DNA of 64,000 nucleotides from CAVVEC01 sp963770485. GTDB taxonomy: Bacteria > Acidobacteriota > Terriglobia > Terriglobales > Acidobacteriaceae. Under the pieces are notes generated by a model that saw only the letters and a list, made by a program, of their open reading frames with translations, searched no databases and was not told the origin of the DNA. Of this stretch, positions 1 to 8,439 are shown one piece after another. Made by a program: the position numbers and the translations under genes. Location of the stretch: assembly GCA_963770485.1 (NCBI GenBank), contig CAVYPX010000007.1:18231-82230 (forward strand), in the 5' to 3' direction. Position 1 is the stretch's first letter; every line of letters begins with the position of its first letter.

Positions 1-862
1 CGAACAGGTACAGCGTGCTCATGGGCATCGCCAGGTAGTCTTTTTTCTCGTAGGTATCCGTCAATGCAGCGAGAACCGCGCTGGTGTCACTGGTGTCGGC
101 AGGGTGCCAGGTGGCGGCATCCAGCGCGCTCTTGACTTGTGACTCGGAGCCGATCAAAACGAAATTGACCATGTCGCCGAGATTCTTGAACTGATCGTTT
201 ACTCGGCGGGGCAAGCCGTCAATGTCTTTGCGCAGCGTTGAATCCAGCGGAGCATCGGAAACCTTCAGAGTTGAGGCCGCGGCGCTCGAACTTGCGGCGT
301 TCCCGGTCGTCGCATCGGTCGATGCTGCGTTCCCAAGGCCGAATTGCCCCTGCAGGAATACCTGCGCGGCAGCACCCAACTGTTGCTTATACTTCTCCCC
401 TTCAGAAGTAGGAGCGGCAGAGGTGGCCTGATTTGCAGGCACTACGTGAACTTTGACGGCGAAACTCCCAGCGGTGCAATTCCCGCCGTTCGCACTGAAA
501 GAAAGACGGCTGGCAGCTTCAATGTGCAATTCCTTGTTGGCCCCTACCGCCAACGGCGCTGCGTCCTGAGGATGCAACTTCGCGATCAGGCTGCCGACCG
601 GCGCTGAAGGAACCGGCAAACTTTGTTCCTGGGAATTCGCACTGGTCGCGGGTGAGCCGCATCCACTCACAGTCGACGAAATCTGCACCACGTCACCCTT
701 CTGCAGATCAGGACCAGTGTCCGTCCACGCCTGCGATGCCGGCACGGTGAACGAAAAGTCTTTGCCGGCAGGTGGCGCCGCACTTGACGCGGTCTGCCCA
801 AACAGCTGAGGTGAAAGGAGAGCCAAGAATAGTCCAACCGACCACAGAACCTCGCAGCGCAT
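1..862 (-). CDS. Secreted protein with LssY C-terminal-like domain (truncated by window start)
   Basis: This reading frame was translated by hand on the minus strand; it runs off the left edge of the window, so only the first ~287 residues are visible. Residues 1-23 form a signal peptide (MRCEVLWSVGLFLALLSPQLFGQ). A Ser/Thr/Ala/Pro-rich secreted segment follows, and from about residue 210 comes a block (LPRRVNDQFKNLGDMVNF, VLIGSE, LDAATWHPAD, STLYLF) that resembles the start of the LssY C-terminal domain found in acidobacterial exported proteins. That assignment is from remembered family features. I chose the ATG at 862 because GGAG lies about 8 nt upstream; an in-frame ATG at 898 is the alternative. 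The function is unknown. The ORF shows no interruption. Confidence 0.7.
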   Translation of the reverse strand, partial: MRCEVLWSVGLFLALLSPQLFGQTASSAAPPAGKDFSFTVPASQAWTDTGPDLQKGDVVQISSTVSGCGSPATSANSQEQSLPVPSAPVGSLIAKLHPQDAAPLAVGANKELHIEAASRLSFSANGGNCTAGSFAVKVHVVPANQATSAAPTSEGEKYKQQLGAAAQVFLQGQFGLGNAASTDATTGNAASSSAAASTLKVSDAPLDSTLRKDIDGLPRRVNDQFKNLGDMVNFVLIGSESQVKSALDAATWHPADTSDTSAVLAALTDTYEKKDYLAMPMSTLYLF

Positions 863-1090
863 AGGCCACTCCGCAGGCACGTTGCCCGATACACTCATTC
901 TAGAGCGGTCTTACAGCTGATGTATCCAGAATATTTCCGGCAATGGATCTGCCCGCGCGGGGGCCGACGCCCTCCTTCGACTTCGCTCAGGACCCGCCCA
1001 GCCGAGCGAGGCTCCGCCGTCCGCTCGATTAATCAGAACGGACAACCCTGACCTGGGGCGCGGTAGACGCAGCGAGCTTGCGCTGACCCG

Positions 1091-1122
1091 AAAAGAAAAC
1101 GGCCCGACCGTGAAGTCGGGCC
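1091..1122 (-). terminator. Intrinsic terminator of the S41 protease gene
   Basis: An 8-bp perfect stem (GGCCCGAC at 1101-1108 with GTCGGGCC at 1115-1122, 6-nt loop) lies 23 nt beyond the protease stop codon. Read on the minus strand it is followed by a T-rich run (GTTTTCTTTT, 1091-1100), the usual form of a factor-independent terminator. Confidence 0.75.
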
Positions 1123-1144
1123 ATCTTATGGAAAATCCAAGCGG

Positions 1145-2743
1145 TTAACGGTTCATCAAGTGCGTGTTGGTGCGCTCGGCAACAATACGCTTCGCATTGT
1201 CCGCCAGTTGCTTCGCCTGCGGCATCAGCTCCAGCGCCTTGACCACGTCGGGATCGCTCTCTGCCCTGACTTTTAGGCCTTCCTCCTGGCCGAAAGCATC
1301 CACGAAAATCTCGCTCTTGATGTTGGAACGTACCCAGTCATTATTCTGGGCCAGATCGGCTTCGGTGTAGGGCACCTTTTCATCATCGAGAAACTTGCGA
1401 AACTCCTGCAGGGTAATGTCATCCACTTCGAAATTCGTCGTGGGGTGATGATTCACTACGTAATGCTTGGCAAAGTTGAAGAAGGCGTAGTGCTGCAGAA
1501 GCGTGTCCTGGAAATGGTTGCTCTTGAGGGGATCAATCTTGATGTCGGGTGTAATGCCGCCGCCGCCGTAAACGGTGCGACCGCTATCGGTGAGTTTGAC
1601 CTCGCGGTTGGCTGTACTGTTCTCCTCATCGCGCTCGAAGTAGTAGTCGTAGAGCGAAACGTTCGCGTAATCGCGCTGAATCAAACGGCCGCTCGGAGTG
1701 TAATACTTGGCCGTGGTCAGAGCGAGTCCGGTATTTTCTGAAAGCGGGTAGACGGTCTGAACCAGTCCCTTGCCAAACGTGGTCTCGCCGACGATCAGGC
1801 CGCGATCGTGATCCTGGATCGCGCCCGCCACAATTTCCGCCGCCGAAGCCGTGCCCCGGTTCACCAGCACCACCAGCGGATATTCTTTGCCTCCGTCGCC
1901 GTGCGTCGCCGTGTACCGCTTCTCCGGTGAAGAGCGGCCATGATGCGAAACGATCAGCTGACCCTTCCGCAGGAACTTGTCCGCTACCCCAACGCCTTCA
2001 CTCAGCAGGCCGCCGGGATTCTGGCGCAGATCGAGAACCAACCCCTTTAGATCTCCCATCTGGTCCAGTGCGTCCGAGACTTCCTTTTCCGTAGTCTCGT
2101 TGAACCCGGTGATGTGCATGTAGCCGATGCCGGGCTTGATCATGAAGTGAAGGTCAACGCTGTAACGCGGGATTTCATCGCGCACCACGGCAAATTCCAG
2201 CGGCTTCTCCGCGCCTTCGCGCAGAATGGTGATATGGACCGTCGTTCCCTTGGGTCCCTTCAGCATGTCAGCCACATCGCCCGTGCTCATATTGTCAGTG
2301 GGTTTGCCGTCCACCGCGATGATGATGTCACCGGGACGAATTCCGGCCCGGTAGGCGGGAGTGCCCACGAACGGCGCAATCACGATTACTTTGTTGTTGC
2401 GCGGGCCCACAGTCATGCCGACGCCGTAATATTTGCCGCGCTGGTCCTCGCGGAGCAGGGCATACGCCTTGGGATCAAAAAAGTTCGAGTGCGGATCGAG
2501 CACATGCAACATGCCCGGGATGGCGCCGTTATAGATGGCCTTGTCCGGGCTCACCGGTTCGGCATAGTTCTGCTCGACCACGCTATAGACGTCGGCGAAC
2601 TGGTGCAAGCTCTCACGAATATCGGAATCACCGCCGGGAGCCGCCGCCGGGTTGATCTTCTGGCCGAAGACCATGCCCAGAAACCCGCAGGTGACAAGCA
2701 CGAAAACTACCAGGTAAAGTGTGCGACGAGAACTACGGACCAT
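1145..2743 (-). CDS. ctpA: Carboxy-terminal processing protease (S41 family, CtpA/Prc-like)
   Basis: A periplasmic serine protease of the tail-specific (C-terminal processing) family, which trims or degrades envelope proteins. The N-terminus has a basic stretch and one membrane/signal segment (RRTLYLVVFVLVTCGFLGMV), then a PDZ domain (YGVGMTVGPRNN to GDIIIAVDGKPT, about residues 105-190) and the S41 domain with LDLRQNPGG, the nucleophile region GTASAAEIVAGAI and the general-base lysine region GETTFGKGLVQT. A ~110-residue C-terminal tail follows, so the protein (532 aa) is a little longer than minimal CtpA. The ATG at 2743 is chosen because it directly precedes the signal segment and has AAGGA upstream; a frame extension to 2830 adds 29 unlikely residues. 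It stands alone and ends in a good terminator. Confidence 0.92.
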   Translation of the reverse strand: MVRSSRRTLYLVVFVLVTCGFLGMVFGQKINPAAAPGGDSDIRESLHQFADVYSVVEQNYAEPVSPDKAIYNGAIPGMLHVLDPHSNFFDPKAYALLREDQRGKYYGVGMTVGPRNNKVIVIAPFVGTPAYRAGIRPGDIIIAVDGKPTDNMSTGDVADMLKGPKGTTVHITILREGAEKPLEFAVVRDEIPRYSVDLHFMIKPGIGYMHITGFNETTEKEVSDALDQMGDLKGLVLDLRQNPGGLLSEGVGVADKFLRKGQLIVSHHGRSSPEKRYTATHGDGGKEYPLVVLVNRGTASAAEIVAGAIQDHDRGLIVGETTFGKGLVQTVYPLSENTGLALTTAKYYTPSGRLIQRDYANVSLYDYYFERDEENSTANREVKLTDSGRTVYGGGGITPDIKIDPLKSNHFQDTLLQHYAFFNFAKHYVVNHHPTTNFEVDDITLQEFRKFLDDEKVPYTEADLAQNNDWVRSNIKSEIFVDAFGQEEGLKVRAESDPDVVKALELMPQAKQLADNAKRIVAERTNTHLMNR

Positions 2744-2930
2744 CTTTAGTTTCCTTCGGTTCGGGCGTAGAGAACCCCGGCCACCGCATCTGAGCGCAGT
2801 ATAGCATGCCAGCCGGCGCTTTTCCGACACTTTCCCCTGCCGAAGGTAACCAGAAAGCTATCTGCCTCATAAGGATAGATGCGGGGCGCGAGGAAAGCGA
2901 TGCACAGGCCGACGCCCCCGTAGAGATGAC

Positions 2931-2991
2931 GTGGGGACAGCCACCCAAGCCTGCCCTGAGACTCAGGGCAGGCTTGGGTGGCTGTCCCCAC
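2931..2991. repeat. 61-bp near-perfect palindrome (30-bp arms, 1-nt centre)
   Basis: The left arm (2931-2960, starting GTGGGGACAGCCACCC) and the right arm (2962-2991) are exact reverse complements over 30 bp with a single A between them. It lies in the 609-bp gap between the divergent ctpA and tatB genes and has no T-run on either side, so a terminator role is not evident. The GGGGACAGCC(A/G)CCC core recurs inside the hcrA-like gene at 51589-51602. The rest of the gap (2744-3352) shows no gene. Confidence 0.85.
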
Positions 2992-3213
2992 ATAGGATTG
3001 ATCTCAATGTGATTCACTAAGAGCTAAGTTGTTGAATCTTCGTTGAACCCACATTTGGGATGCAAAATGACGGTCTGACCATCGCGTAGAATGCCATTTA
3101 ATCGCGTTTGCAGGCCCGTAGAGCGACGATCAGGTCCCTGGACGACGTTTGTGGGCCATTCCCGCACACGGGAGCCCGCCAGAGGGCCGCTGTGCGAAAT
3201 ATTATCTCATGGC

Positions 3214-3239
3214 TATACTAAAGGTTCCCGAATCGGGAA
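3214..3239 (+). promoter_or_regulatory. Possible promoter -10 plus adjoining palindrome before tatB
   Basis: TATACT (3214-3219) resembles a -10 box and is followed 5 nt later by the palindrome TTCCCGA-A-TCGGGAA (3225-3239), which sits where an operator or 5'-leader hairpin would be. No convincing -35 box is visible, and the distance to tatB (~115 nt) is long. This is a suggestion only. Confidence 0.25.
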
Positions 3240-3352
3240 AATGGTCTCTTGGGGATAGCTTACTCTTTGCTCCCCCTTCAGTTCCTCAGTCGTCAATTGC
3301 TCAGGGTAGTTATTGAGGGCGATCCGCGTTGCTGCCAATCCGATGCGGCAGT

Positions 3353-3685
3353 ATGATGAACTTCATGGGGTTCTCCGAGACGCTCTTCCTGTTTTTTCTG
3401 GCCTTGCTCATTTTTGGGCCGAAGAAGTTGCCGGAGATCGCCCGCCAAATCGGCAAGGCACTCAATGAGTTCAGGCGCGCCTCGAACGAATTCAAGGCCC
3501 AGATTGCATCCGAGATTTCGCAGTTGGACATGGAAAATCAGCGCCAGATTCTCCCTCCATCCCAGCCTCCTGAGGGCGCGATAGCGGCTTTACCGGCGAC
3601 GCTGGAGCCCGCGGCTGTCCCTGAAACCCATCCCGAACCCGGCTCGGAACCACATTCCCTGGCGAAGGCTTCTCCCGATGCCTGA
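3353..3685 (+). CDS. tatB: Sec-independent (Tat) translocase subunit TatA/TatB
   Basis: A component of the twin-arginine translocase that exports folded proteins. The short N-terminal membrane helix (FSETLFLFFLALLIF) is followed by the GPKKLPE hinge and an amphipathic helix (ARQIGKALNEFRRASNEF), then a Pro/Glu/Ala-rich soluble tail, 110 residues in all. Length and tail fit TatB or a TatA/B hybrid, and in this phylum a single such protein may do both jobs. ATG at 3353 (or 3356) is chosen because it puts the helix at the N-terminus; an upstream TTG at 3329 is less likely. Its 3' end overlaps the tatC start by 8 nt, so the two are translationally coupled. Confidence 0.88.
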   Translation: MMNFMGFSETLFLFFLALLIFGPKKLPEIARQIGKALNEFRRASNEFKAQIASEISQLDMENQRQILPPSQPPEGAIAALPATLEPAAVPETHPEPGSEPHSLAKASPDA

Positions 3686-4487
3686 GACGCCCGAGATTAC
3701 CGCCGGGGTGCCTCCCGCCAAGCCCGCGCACGAAACCATGACGGCGATGAGTTTCCTCGAACACCTCGAAGAACTGCGGCGGAGAATTTTCTATTCGCTC
3801 GCCGCCGTGGTGGTCGGTTTCTTTGCCTGCTGGGCCTACGCCGAAAACATCGTCGGCTGGATGCAGAAGCCGGTCATGGAAGCGCTCAAGCACAATGGAA
3901 TGCCGCAGACGCTGGTCTATCTGAACCCCACCGATCCCTTCAACCTTTACTTGAAGGTTGCGGCTCTGGCTGGGCTTTTTGTGACCTCGCCCTTTGTCCT
4001 GTATCAGGTCTGGTTGTTCATTTCTCCGGGACTGTATCGCAACGAAAAACGGTATGTTGTGCCCTTCATGTTTTCGACCATCGGACTTTTCCTGGCGGGC
4101 GGGTATTTCGGCTACAAGCTGGTTTATCCGGCCGCGCTGGAATTCCTGATCGGATACGGCAAGCAGTTCCAGCCGATGATTACCATTCACGAATACGTGG
4201 ATCTGTTTCTAACGGTGATCCTGGGTCTGGGAGTCGTCTTCGAGTTGCCGATTCTGGTTTTCTTTCTGGCCTTGATGGGTGTAGTGAGCGCCGGCTGGAT
4301 GTGGCGGAATGTGCGCTATTCCATTCTGGTCATTTTTATTATTGCGGCCATCCTGACGCCGACCACCGACATCCTGAATATGTGTATCTTTGCCGCGCCC
4401 ATGGTCGCGCTCTATCTCATGAGCATCGGAATTGCCTGGCTGGTGCATCCGAAACAGAGAAAGGCACGGGCGGCGCGAAAAGGATGA
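3678..4487 (+). CDS. tatC: Tat translocase subunit TatC
   Basis: The multi-spanning receptor subunit of the twin-arginine translocase, which recognises the RR signal peptide. Recognised from MSFLEHLEELRRRI near the N-terminus, the SPFVLYQVWLFISPGL segment after the second helix, the conserved FELPILVFFLALMGVVS region, and AILTPTTDILN before the last helices; about six membrane segments in 269 aa. A ~20-residue Pro-rich extension precedes the conserved start. It overlaps tatB upstream and its stop codon overlaps the start of the lipoprotein gene downstream (ATGATGA), forming a three-gene unit. Confidence 0.95.
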   Translation: MPETPEITAGVPPAKPAHETMTAMSFLEHLEELRRRIFYSLAAVVVGFFACWAYAENIVGWMQKPVMEALKHNGMPQTLVYLNPTDPFNLYLKVAALAGLFVTSPFVLYQVWLFISPGLYRNEKRYVVPFMFSTIGLFLAGGYFGYKLVYPAALEFLIGYGKQFQPMITIHEYVDLFLTVILGLGVVFELPILVFFLALMGVVSAGWMWRNVRYSILVIFIIAAILTPTTDILNMCIFAAPMVALYLMSIGIAWLVHPKQRKARAARKG

Positions 4488-5488
4488 TGAAAACCTTCAA
4501 GACTATCGGCCTGATATGTTTTCTGACCTTGCTTGCATGCTCCAAGCAGAAAGACGTGGCTGCTGCCTCGTCCGCGATGTCGGAGCCGGCCGCCGGTTCG
4601 GGGGGCCGCATCGAGATAAGGGTTACGAACACTCCCAACACGGGGATCTCTTACGCCGAATTCAACGAAATTCGCGCAATGCGTTATGTCAAGGAAATCG
4701 TCGCCTTCGGGCCCCGTCCCATTGGGAGCGCGAATCATAAGAAGGTCGAAGACTATATCCATGAACACTTGAAAGACGACGTGGTCGAAGATGACGCTTT
4801 CACGATAGACACGTCGGAAGGCAAGTTTCCGGTGCACAACATCATCGCGAAATTTCCCGGGACGCGCGACGGGATCATCGTGATCGCCAGTCACTACGAT
4901 ACTAACTGGCCGCTGCGGAACACGAGCTACGCAGGCGCGAATGATGGTGGTTCGTCGAGCGCGCTGCTGCTGGAAATCGCGAACCAGTTGCGAGGCCAGA
5001 TGGGCGGCAAGAAGCGCGAGGGCTACAGCGTCTGGCTGCTTTGGGACGACGCGGAAGAATCCATGCGGCTCCCTTGGTTCGATCCCGAGAGCCTTTATGG
5101 CGTGCGCCACCTGGCGCAGAAATGGCAGGCCGACGGGACCCTCAAGCAGATCAAGGCATTTTTGCTGGAGGACATGATCGGAGACGCCGACTTGAATATC
5201 GACCGCGACGCCAATTCCACGCCATGGCTTGAAGACCTGGTTTACAAAGCGGCCACTCGGATGGGATATCAATCTCACTTCTTTGCCCGCACAATTCCAG
5301 TAGAGGACGATCACATGCCCTTCCAGGAGAAAGGCGTTCCTTGCGCGGATCTGATTGATTTCGAGTACGGCTACGGCAACGTTTTTTGGCACACGCCGCA
5401 GGACACGGTGGATAAACTCAGTCCCAAGAGCCTGGAGATTGTGGGCACGGTGACTTTGGCGACAGTGCAGAGTTTGGATAAAAAGTAG
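4484..5488 (+). CDS. M28-family zinc lipoprotein, glutaminyl-cyclase/aminopeptidase-like
   Basis: A predicted lipoprotein: hydrophobic leader ending in a lipobox (LTLLAC, Cys about 19 from the ATG at 4484). The mature part is an M28 metallopeptidase fold: IVIASHYDTN and GANDGGSSSALLLE (first zinc ligands), WLLWDDAEESM (acid pair), LLEDMIGD and a C-terminal HTPQDTVDKL (last His ligand). The order DDAEE...WFDPESLYGVRHLA...EDDHMPF...VFWHTPQD is closer to glutaminyl-peptide cyclotransferases than to aminopeptidases, so N-terminal pyroglutamate formation on exported proteins is possible. That is inference from motif resemblance. The start overlaps the tatC stop, so it is probably co-expressed with the Tat export genes. 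Confidence 0.82.
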   Translation: MMKTFKTIGLICFLTLLACSKQKDVAAASSAMSEPAAGSGGRIEIRVTNTPNTGISYAEFNEIRAMRYVKEIVAFGPRPIGSANHKKVEDYIHEHLKDDVVEDDAFTIDTSEGKFPVHNIIAKFPGTRDGIIVIASHYDTNWPLRNTSYAGANDGGSSSALLLEIANQLRGQMGGKKREGYSVWLLWDDAEESMRLPWFDPESLYGVRHLAQKWQADGTLKQIKAFLLEDMIGDADLNIDRDANSTPWLEDLVYKAATRMGYQSHFFARTIPVEDDHMPFQEKGVPCADLIDFEYGYGNVFWHTPQDTVDKLSPKSLEIVGTVTLATVQSLDKK

Positions 5489-5668
5489 AGGTTCTGGGGC
5501 CGGGAAAGTCAAAGACTTTTAACCGCAAAGGTCGCAAAGAACAGCCGCAAAGTTCGCGGAGAAGTTCTGTTACTCGAGAGTATGGCTGCACGGAAGAGAA
5601 ATTCTACGGGCTCTTTGCCTCACTTTGTTGGAAAGCTGATTGCTTCTAGTTTGCCGTCGGGGTTCTGA

Positions 5669-6577
5669 GTGAACCAACTCCTCTTCTGGATCCTGTTCAA
5701 CGTCTTTGTGCTGGCGATGCTGGGACTCGACCTTGGAGTCCTCCACCGGCCGGCTCACACCGTGAAGTTTCGCGAAGCGCTGGCCTGGAGCGGGATGTGG
5801 ATTGTCCTGGCGTCCGCCTTTGCGGTCTTGGTTTATTTTTGGCACGGGCGAGCTGCCGCGGTGGAGTTTACCACCGGTTACGTGATCGAACTCTCGCTCA
5901 GCGTAGACAATCTCTTCATCTTCCTCCTGATCTTCCGCTACTTTCGCGTTGCCCCGAACCACCAGCACAAGGTGCTGTTCTGGGGAATTGTGGGTGCGCT
6001 GGTGATGCGCGCCGTTTTCATTCTGGTGGGCATCGGGCTGATCCGAGAATTTCACTGGGTCACGTACCTTTTTGGCGCGTTTCTGGTGTACAGCGGAATC
6101 AAGCTCTTCCGTGAAGAAGGCAAGGCGATCGAACCGGAGAAGAATCCGGTACTGCGCGCGTTGCGCCGCTGGATTCCGGTGACCGAGGATTACCACGGGG
6201 AAAGATTCTTCGTGCGGCGCGCGGGCTTGTACGCGACGCCTCTGTTCGTGGTGTTGGTGGTGGTCGAAACCACTGATCTGCTCTTTGCCACGGATTCCAT
6301 TCCCGCGGTGCTGGCCATCACGCTGAAGGCGTTCATTGTTTATACATCGAACGTCTTCGCGGTTCTGGGTCTGCGTTCCATGTACTTCGTGCTGGCGGGC
6401 ATGATCGAAGCCTTCCATTACTTGCACTACGGGCTGTCTGCGGTGCTGATCTTTATCGGAGCGAAGATGCTTGCTTCTCACTACTACCAGATTCCAACCG
6501 GGGTCGCGCTGGGAGTCGTAGCGGGAGTGTTGCTGATTTCGGTAGTGGCATCGTTGCTGAAGCCACAAGAAGTCTAA
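5669..6577 (+). CDS. terC: TerC/Alx-family integral membrane protein
   Basis: A polytopic membrane protein of the TerC family (tellurite-resistance and Alx type), members of which are linked to metal, especially manganese, efflux. The signature TTGYVIELSLSVDNLFIFLLIF (residues ~68-90) with the conserved acidic residue in a membrane helix is present, as is the second half motif ETTDLLFATDSIPAVLA. About eight to nine membrane segments in 302 aa, normal length. The start is a GTG at 5669. The 180 bp upstream holds a degenerate CGCAAAGGTCGCAAAG-type repeat; I saw no yybP-ykoY-type riboswitch. Confidence 0.9.
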   Translation: MNQLLFWILFNVFVLAMLGLDLGVLHRPAHTVKFREALAWSGMWIVLASAFAVLVYFWHGRAAAVEFTTGYVIELSLSVDNLFIFLLIFRYFRVAPNHQHKVLFWGIVGALVMRAVFILVGIGLIREFHWVTYLFGAFLVYSGIKLFREEGKAIEPEKNPVLRALRRWIPVTEDYHGERFFVRRAGLYATPLFVVLVVVETTDLLFATDSIPAVLAITLKAFIVYTSNVFAVLGLRSMYFVLAGMIEAFHYLHYGLSAVLIFIGAKMLASHYYQIPTGVALGVVAGVLLISVVASLLKPQEV

Positions 6578-6633
6578 CCGCAGAGGACGCTGAGTACGTT
6601 GAAGAGGGCAGAGCCCGATTGAAAACCCATAGC

Positions 6634-6786
6634 CTTGTCATTCCGAGGAGCGTAGCGACGAGGAATCTGCAGTTCCCTTGGATTGTGGAGAACTGCAGAT
6701 CCCTCCCCCTCGGCTTCGCTCGGGGCTCGACCTTCGGTCTCGGCAAGGACCGCTCGGGATGACGACAAGATCGGGATGACAACAAG
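6634..6786. repeat. Paired inverted hairpin element between terC and nadB
   Basis: The left unit begins TTGTCATTCCGAG (6635-6647) and contains an 11-bp stem (6665-6675 with 6690-6700, ATCTGCAGTTC arms). The right end holds the inverse motif twice, as CTCGGGATGAC and TCGGGATGACAAC (6752-6786). It belongs to the same family as the elements at 31081, 37765 and 53433, with a different stem sequence. It fills the whole space between the convergent terC and nadB genes. Confidence 0.65.
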
Positions 6787-6804
6787 ATAAGGATGTTCAA
6801 CGAC

Positions 6805-8373
6805 TTAAGCGAAGCGGATGGAATCGCTCTTAATAATCGAGTGCTTGAGGAACCTGGCGTCATCGTGGGCGGGGAAGTCGATGCGGTAATGAGCGCCGCG
6901 GCTTTCTTCGCGGGCCAGGGCCGAACGGGCTACCAGCAGGCCGGCGAGATGGATATTCTGCGCCTCATACGCGCGCCGGGTGTGCGGGTGTGCAGCGCGC
7001 GGAGAGATCTGCTGCAGGTGCTCGATGGCTCGTTTCAGCCCGGCTCCCGTGCGCACAATGCCTACGTCCTGCCACATCAGGTCCTGTATTTCGCGGATGA
7101 ATTCCTCCGTCGCGGGACCTACCGGGCCGTTCGAGACGGCGCGCTGAGGATTGGAGTGGTTCGCCGATACCTTGCGCAGGTCGTTCCGCATCGCCCCGCC
7201 GGCTCTTGCTCCGAAGACCAGACCTTCCAGCAGGGAATTGCTGGCCAGGCGATTCGCGCCGTGCACGCCGGTGGCAGCAGCCTCTCCGGCTGCGTACAAC
7301 CCAGGCAGCGTGCAGCGTCCCTCGAGATCACTGCGCACGCCGCCCATGGCATAGTGGGCTGCGGGACGGATGGGGATCAACTCGCTGGTGATATCAATGT
7401 TGTACTGCATGCAAGTGGCGTAAATGCGCGGGAAACGGGCTTTGATGTGATTGGGGTCGAGGTGAGTGAGGTCGAGATAGACGACCGCTTCCCGGGCCCG
7501 GCTGACCTCGAGTTCATGCACAATGGCGCGGGCCACCACGTCGCGCGGCGCCAGCTCACCCATAGGATGGTATTTGGGCATGAAGCGGACCATCTCGAGA
7601 TTGCGCAGATACGCGCCTTCTCCTCGCAAAGCTTCCGAAAGCAGGAAGCGTGGCGCATTTTTCAGGTACAAGGCCGTGGGATGGAACTGAATGAACTCCA
7701 TGTCGCTGACTTCGGCGCCGGCGCGAAATGCCATGGCGACGCCGTCTCCGGTCGCGACGCCGGGATTCGTCGTATTGCGATAGAGTTGTCCCATCCCGCC
7801 AGTGGCGAGCAAAACGGCGCACGCGGTCATCGATTGCGGTTCATTCTTGTCATTGATCAGCTGAATGCCGGAGACGCGGCCGTTTTCGACGATCAGGTTG
7901 GTGGAAAATTCGAACTCCCGCACAGAAATATTGTTCAGGGTTTTGGCCTTCGCATAAAGAGCCCGAAGAATCTCGCGTCCCGTGGAATCGCCGTGGGCGT
8001 GCAGGATTCGGTTGCGGCTGTGTGCGCCTTCCCGGCCAAAGGTCAGCTTGGTGGCTTCCCGGTCGAACTCCGTGCCCCATTGAATGAGTTCTTCGATGCG
8101 TTGCGGGGCATCTTCCACCAGCACCTTGGCCGCCGCCGGGTTGCACAAGCCATCGCCGGCTTGCAGTGTGTCCTGCAAATGAAGGCTGATTTCGTCCTCG
8201 TCGCTGAGCGCGACGGCGATCCCACCCTGAGCCCACTGGGTGTTCGAATCGGTGACCTCGCGCTTGGCCAAAACCACAACTCTGCCCGCAGTTGCCAACT
8301 CGATGGCGGCACGCAAGCCGGCAACTCCGGCTCCAATCACCAGAAAATCGGTTTCGGCTGGCGCGGATGTCAT
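6805..8373 (-). CDS. nadB: L-aspartate oxidase
   Basis: A flavoprotein that oxidises L-aspartate to iminoaspartate, the first step of de novo NAD synthesis. The N-terminal FAD-binding fold (DFLVIGAGVAGLRAAIEL) is followed by the conserved TQWAQGGIA loop, HSRNRILHAHGDSTG, FIQFHPTAL, the RGEGA(Y)L loop and PAAHYAMGGVRSD, with GLYAAGEAAATGVHGANRLASNSLLE near the C-terminal third. These loops separate NadB from succinate dehydrogenase flavoprotein, and the lack of a quinone partner gene nearby agrees. 522 aa, normal length. It is divergent from aroB with a 66-bp gap. No nadA or nadC lies nearby. Confidence 0.95.
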   Translation of the reverse strand: MTSAPAETDFLVIGAGVAGLRAAIELATAGRVVVLAKREVTDSNTQWAQGGIAVALSDEDEISLHLQDTLQAGDGLCNPAAAKVLVEDAPQRIEELIQWGTEFDREATKLTFGREGAHSRNRILHAHGDSTGREILRALYAKAKTLNNISVREFEFSTNLIVENGRVSGIQLINDKNEPQSMTACAVLLATGGMGQLYRNTTNPGVATGDGVAMAFRAGAEVSDMEFIQFHPTALYLKNAPRFLLSEALRGEGAYLRNLEMVRFMPKYHPMGELAPRDVVARAIVHELEVSRAREAVVYLDLTHLDPNHIKARFPRIYATCMQYNIDITSELIPIRPAAHYAMGGVRSDLEGRCTLPGLYAAGEAAATGVHGANRLASNSLLEGLVFGARAGGAMRNDLRKVSANHSNPQRAVSNGPVGPATEEFIREIQDLMWQDVGIVRTGAGLKRAIEHLQQISPRAAHPHTRRAYEAQNIHLAGLLVARSALAREESRGAHYRIDFPAHDDARFLKHSIIKSDSIRFA

Positions 8374-8439
8374 AGACGGAAAATGTTATCACTTTGTGGT
8401 TCGGCGAACGCGCTTCTGGTTACGTTATGATGAGGTCGC

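Noticed and set aside
2114..2749. 211-codon plus-strand frame opposite the S41 protease
   Set aside because: It is the antisense of a well-conserved protease with intact motifs; the antisense product has no family features.
2733..3017. Small ORFs through the 30-bp palindrome
   Set aside because: Open frames on both strands arise from the palindrome itself and share mirrored peptide sequence; not credible proteins.
5489..5668. yybP-ykoY manganese riboswitch before terC
   Set aside because: TerC-family genes often have one, but I could not find the conserved paired loops in this spacer, which is largely repeat-like.
6793..8430. 545-codon plus-strand frame opposite nadB
   Set aside because: A GC-rich antisense shadow of a clear L-aspartate oxidase; its residue composition is that of an antisense reading.
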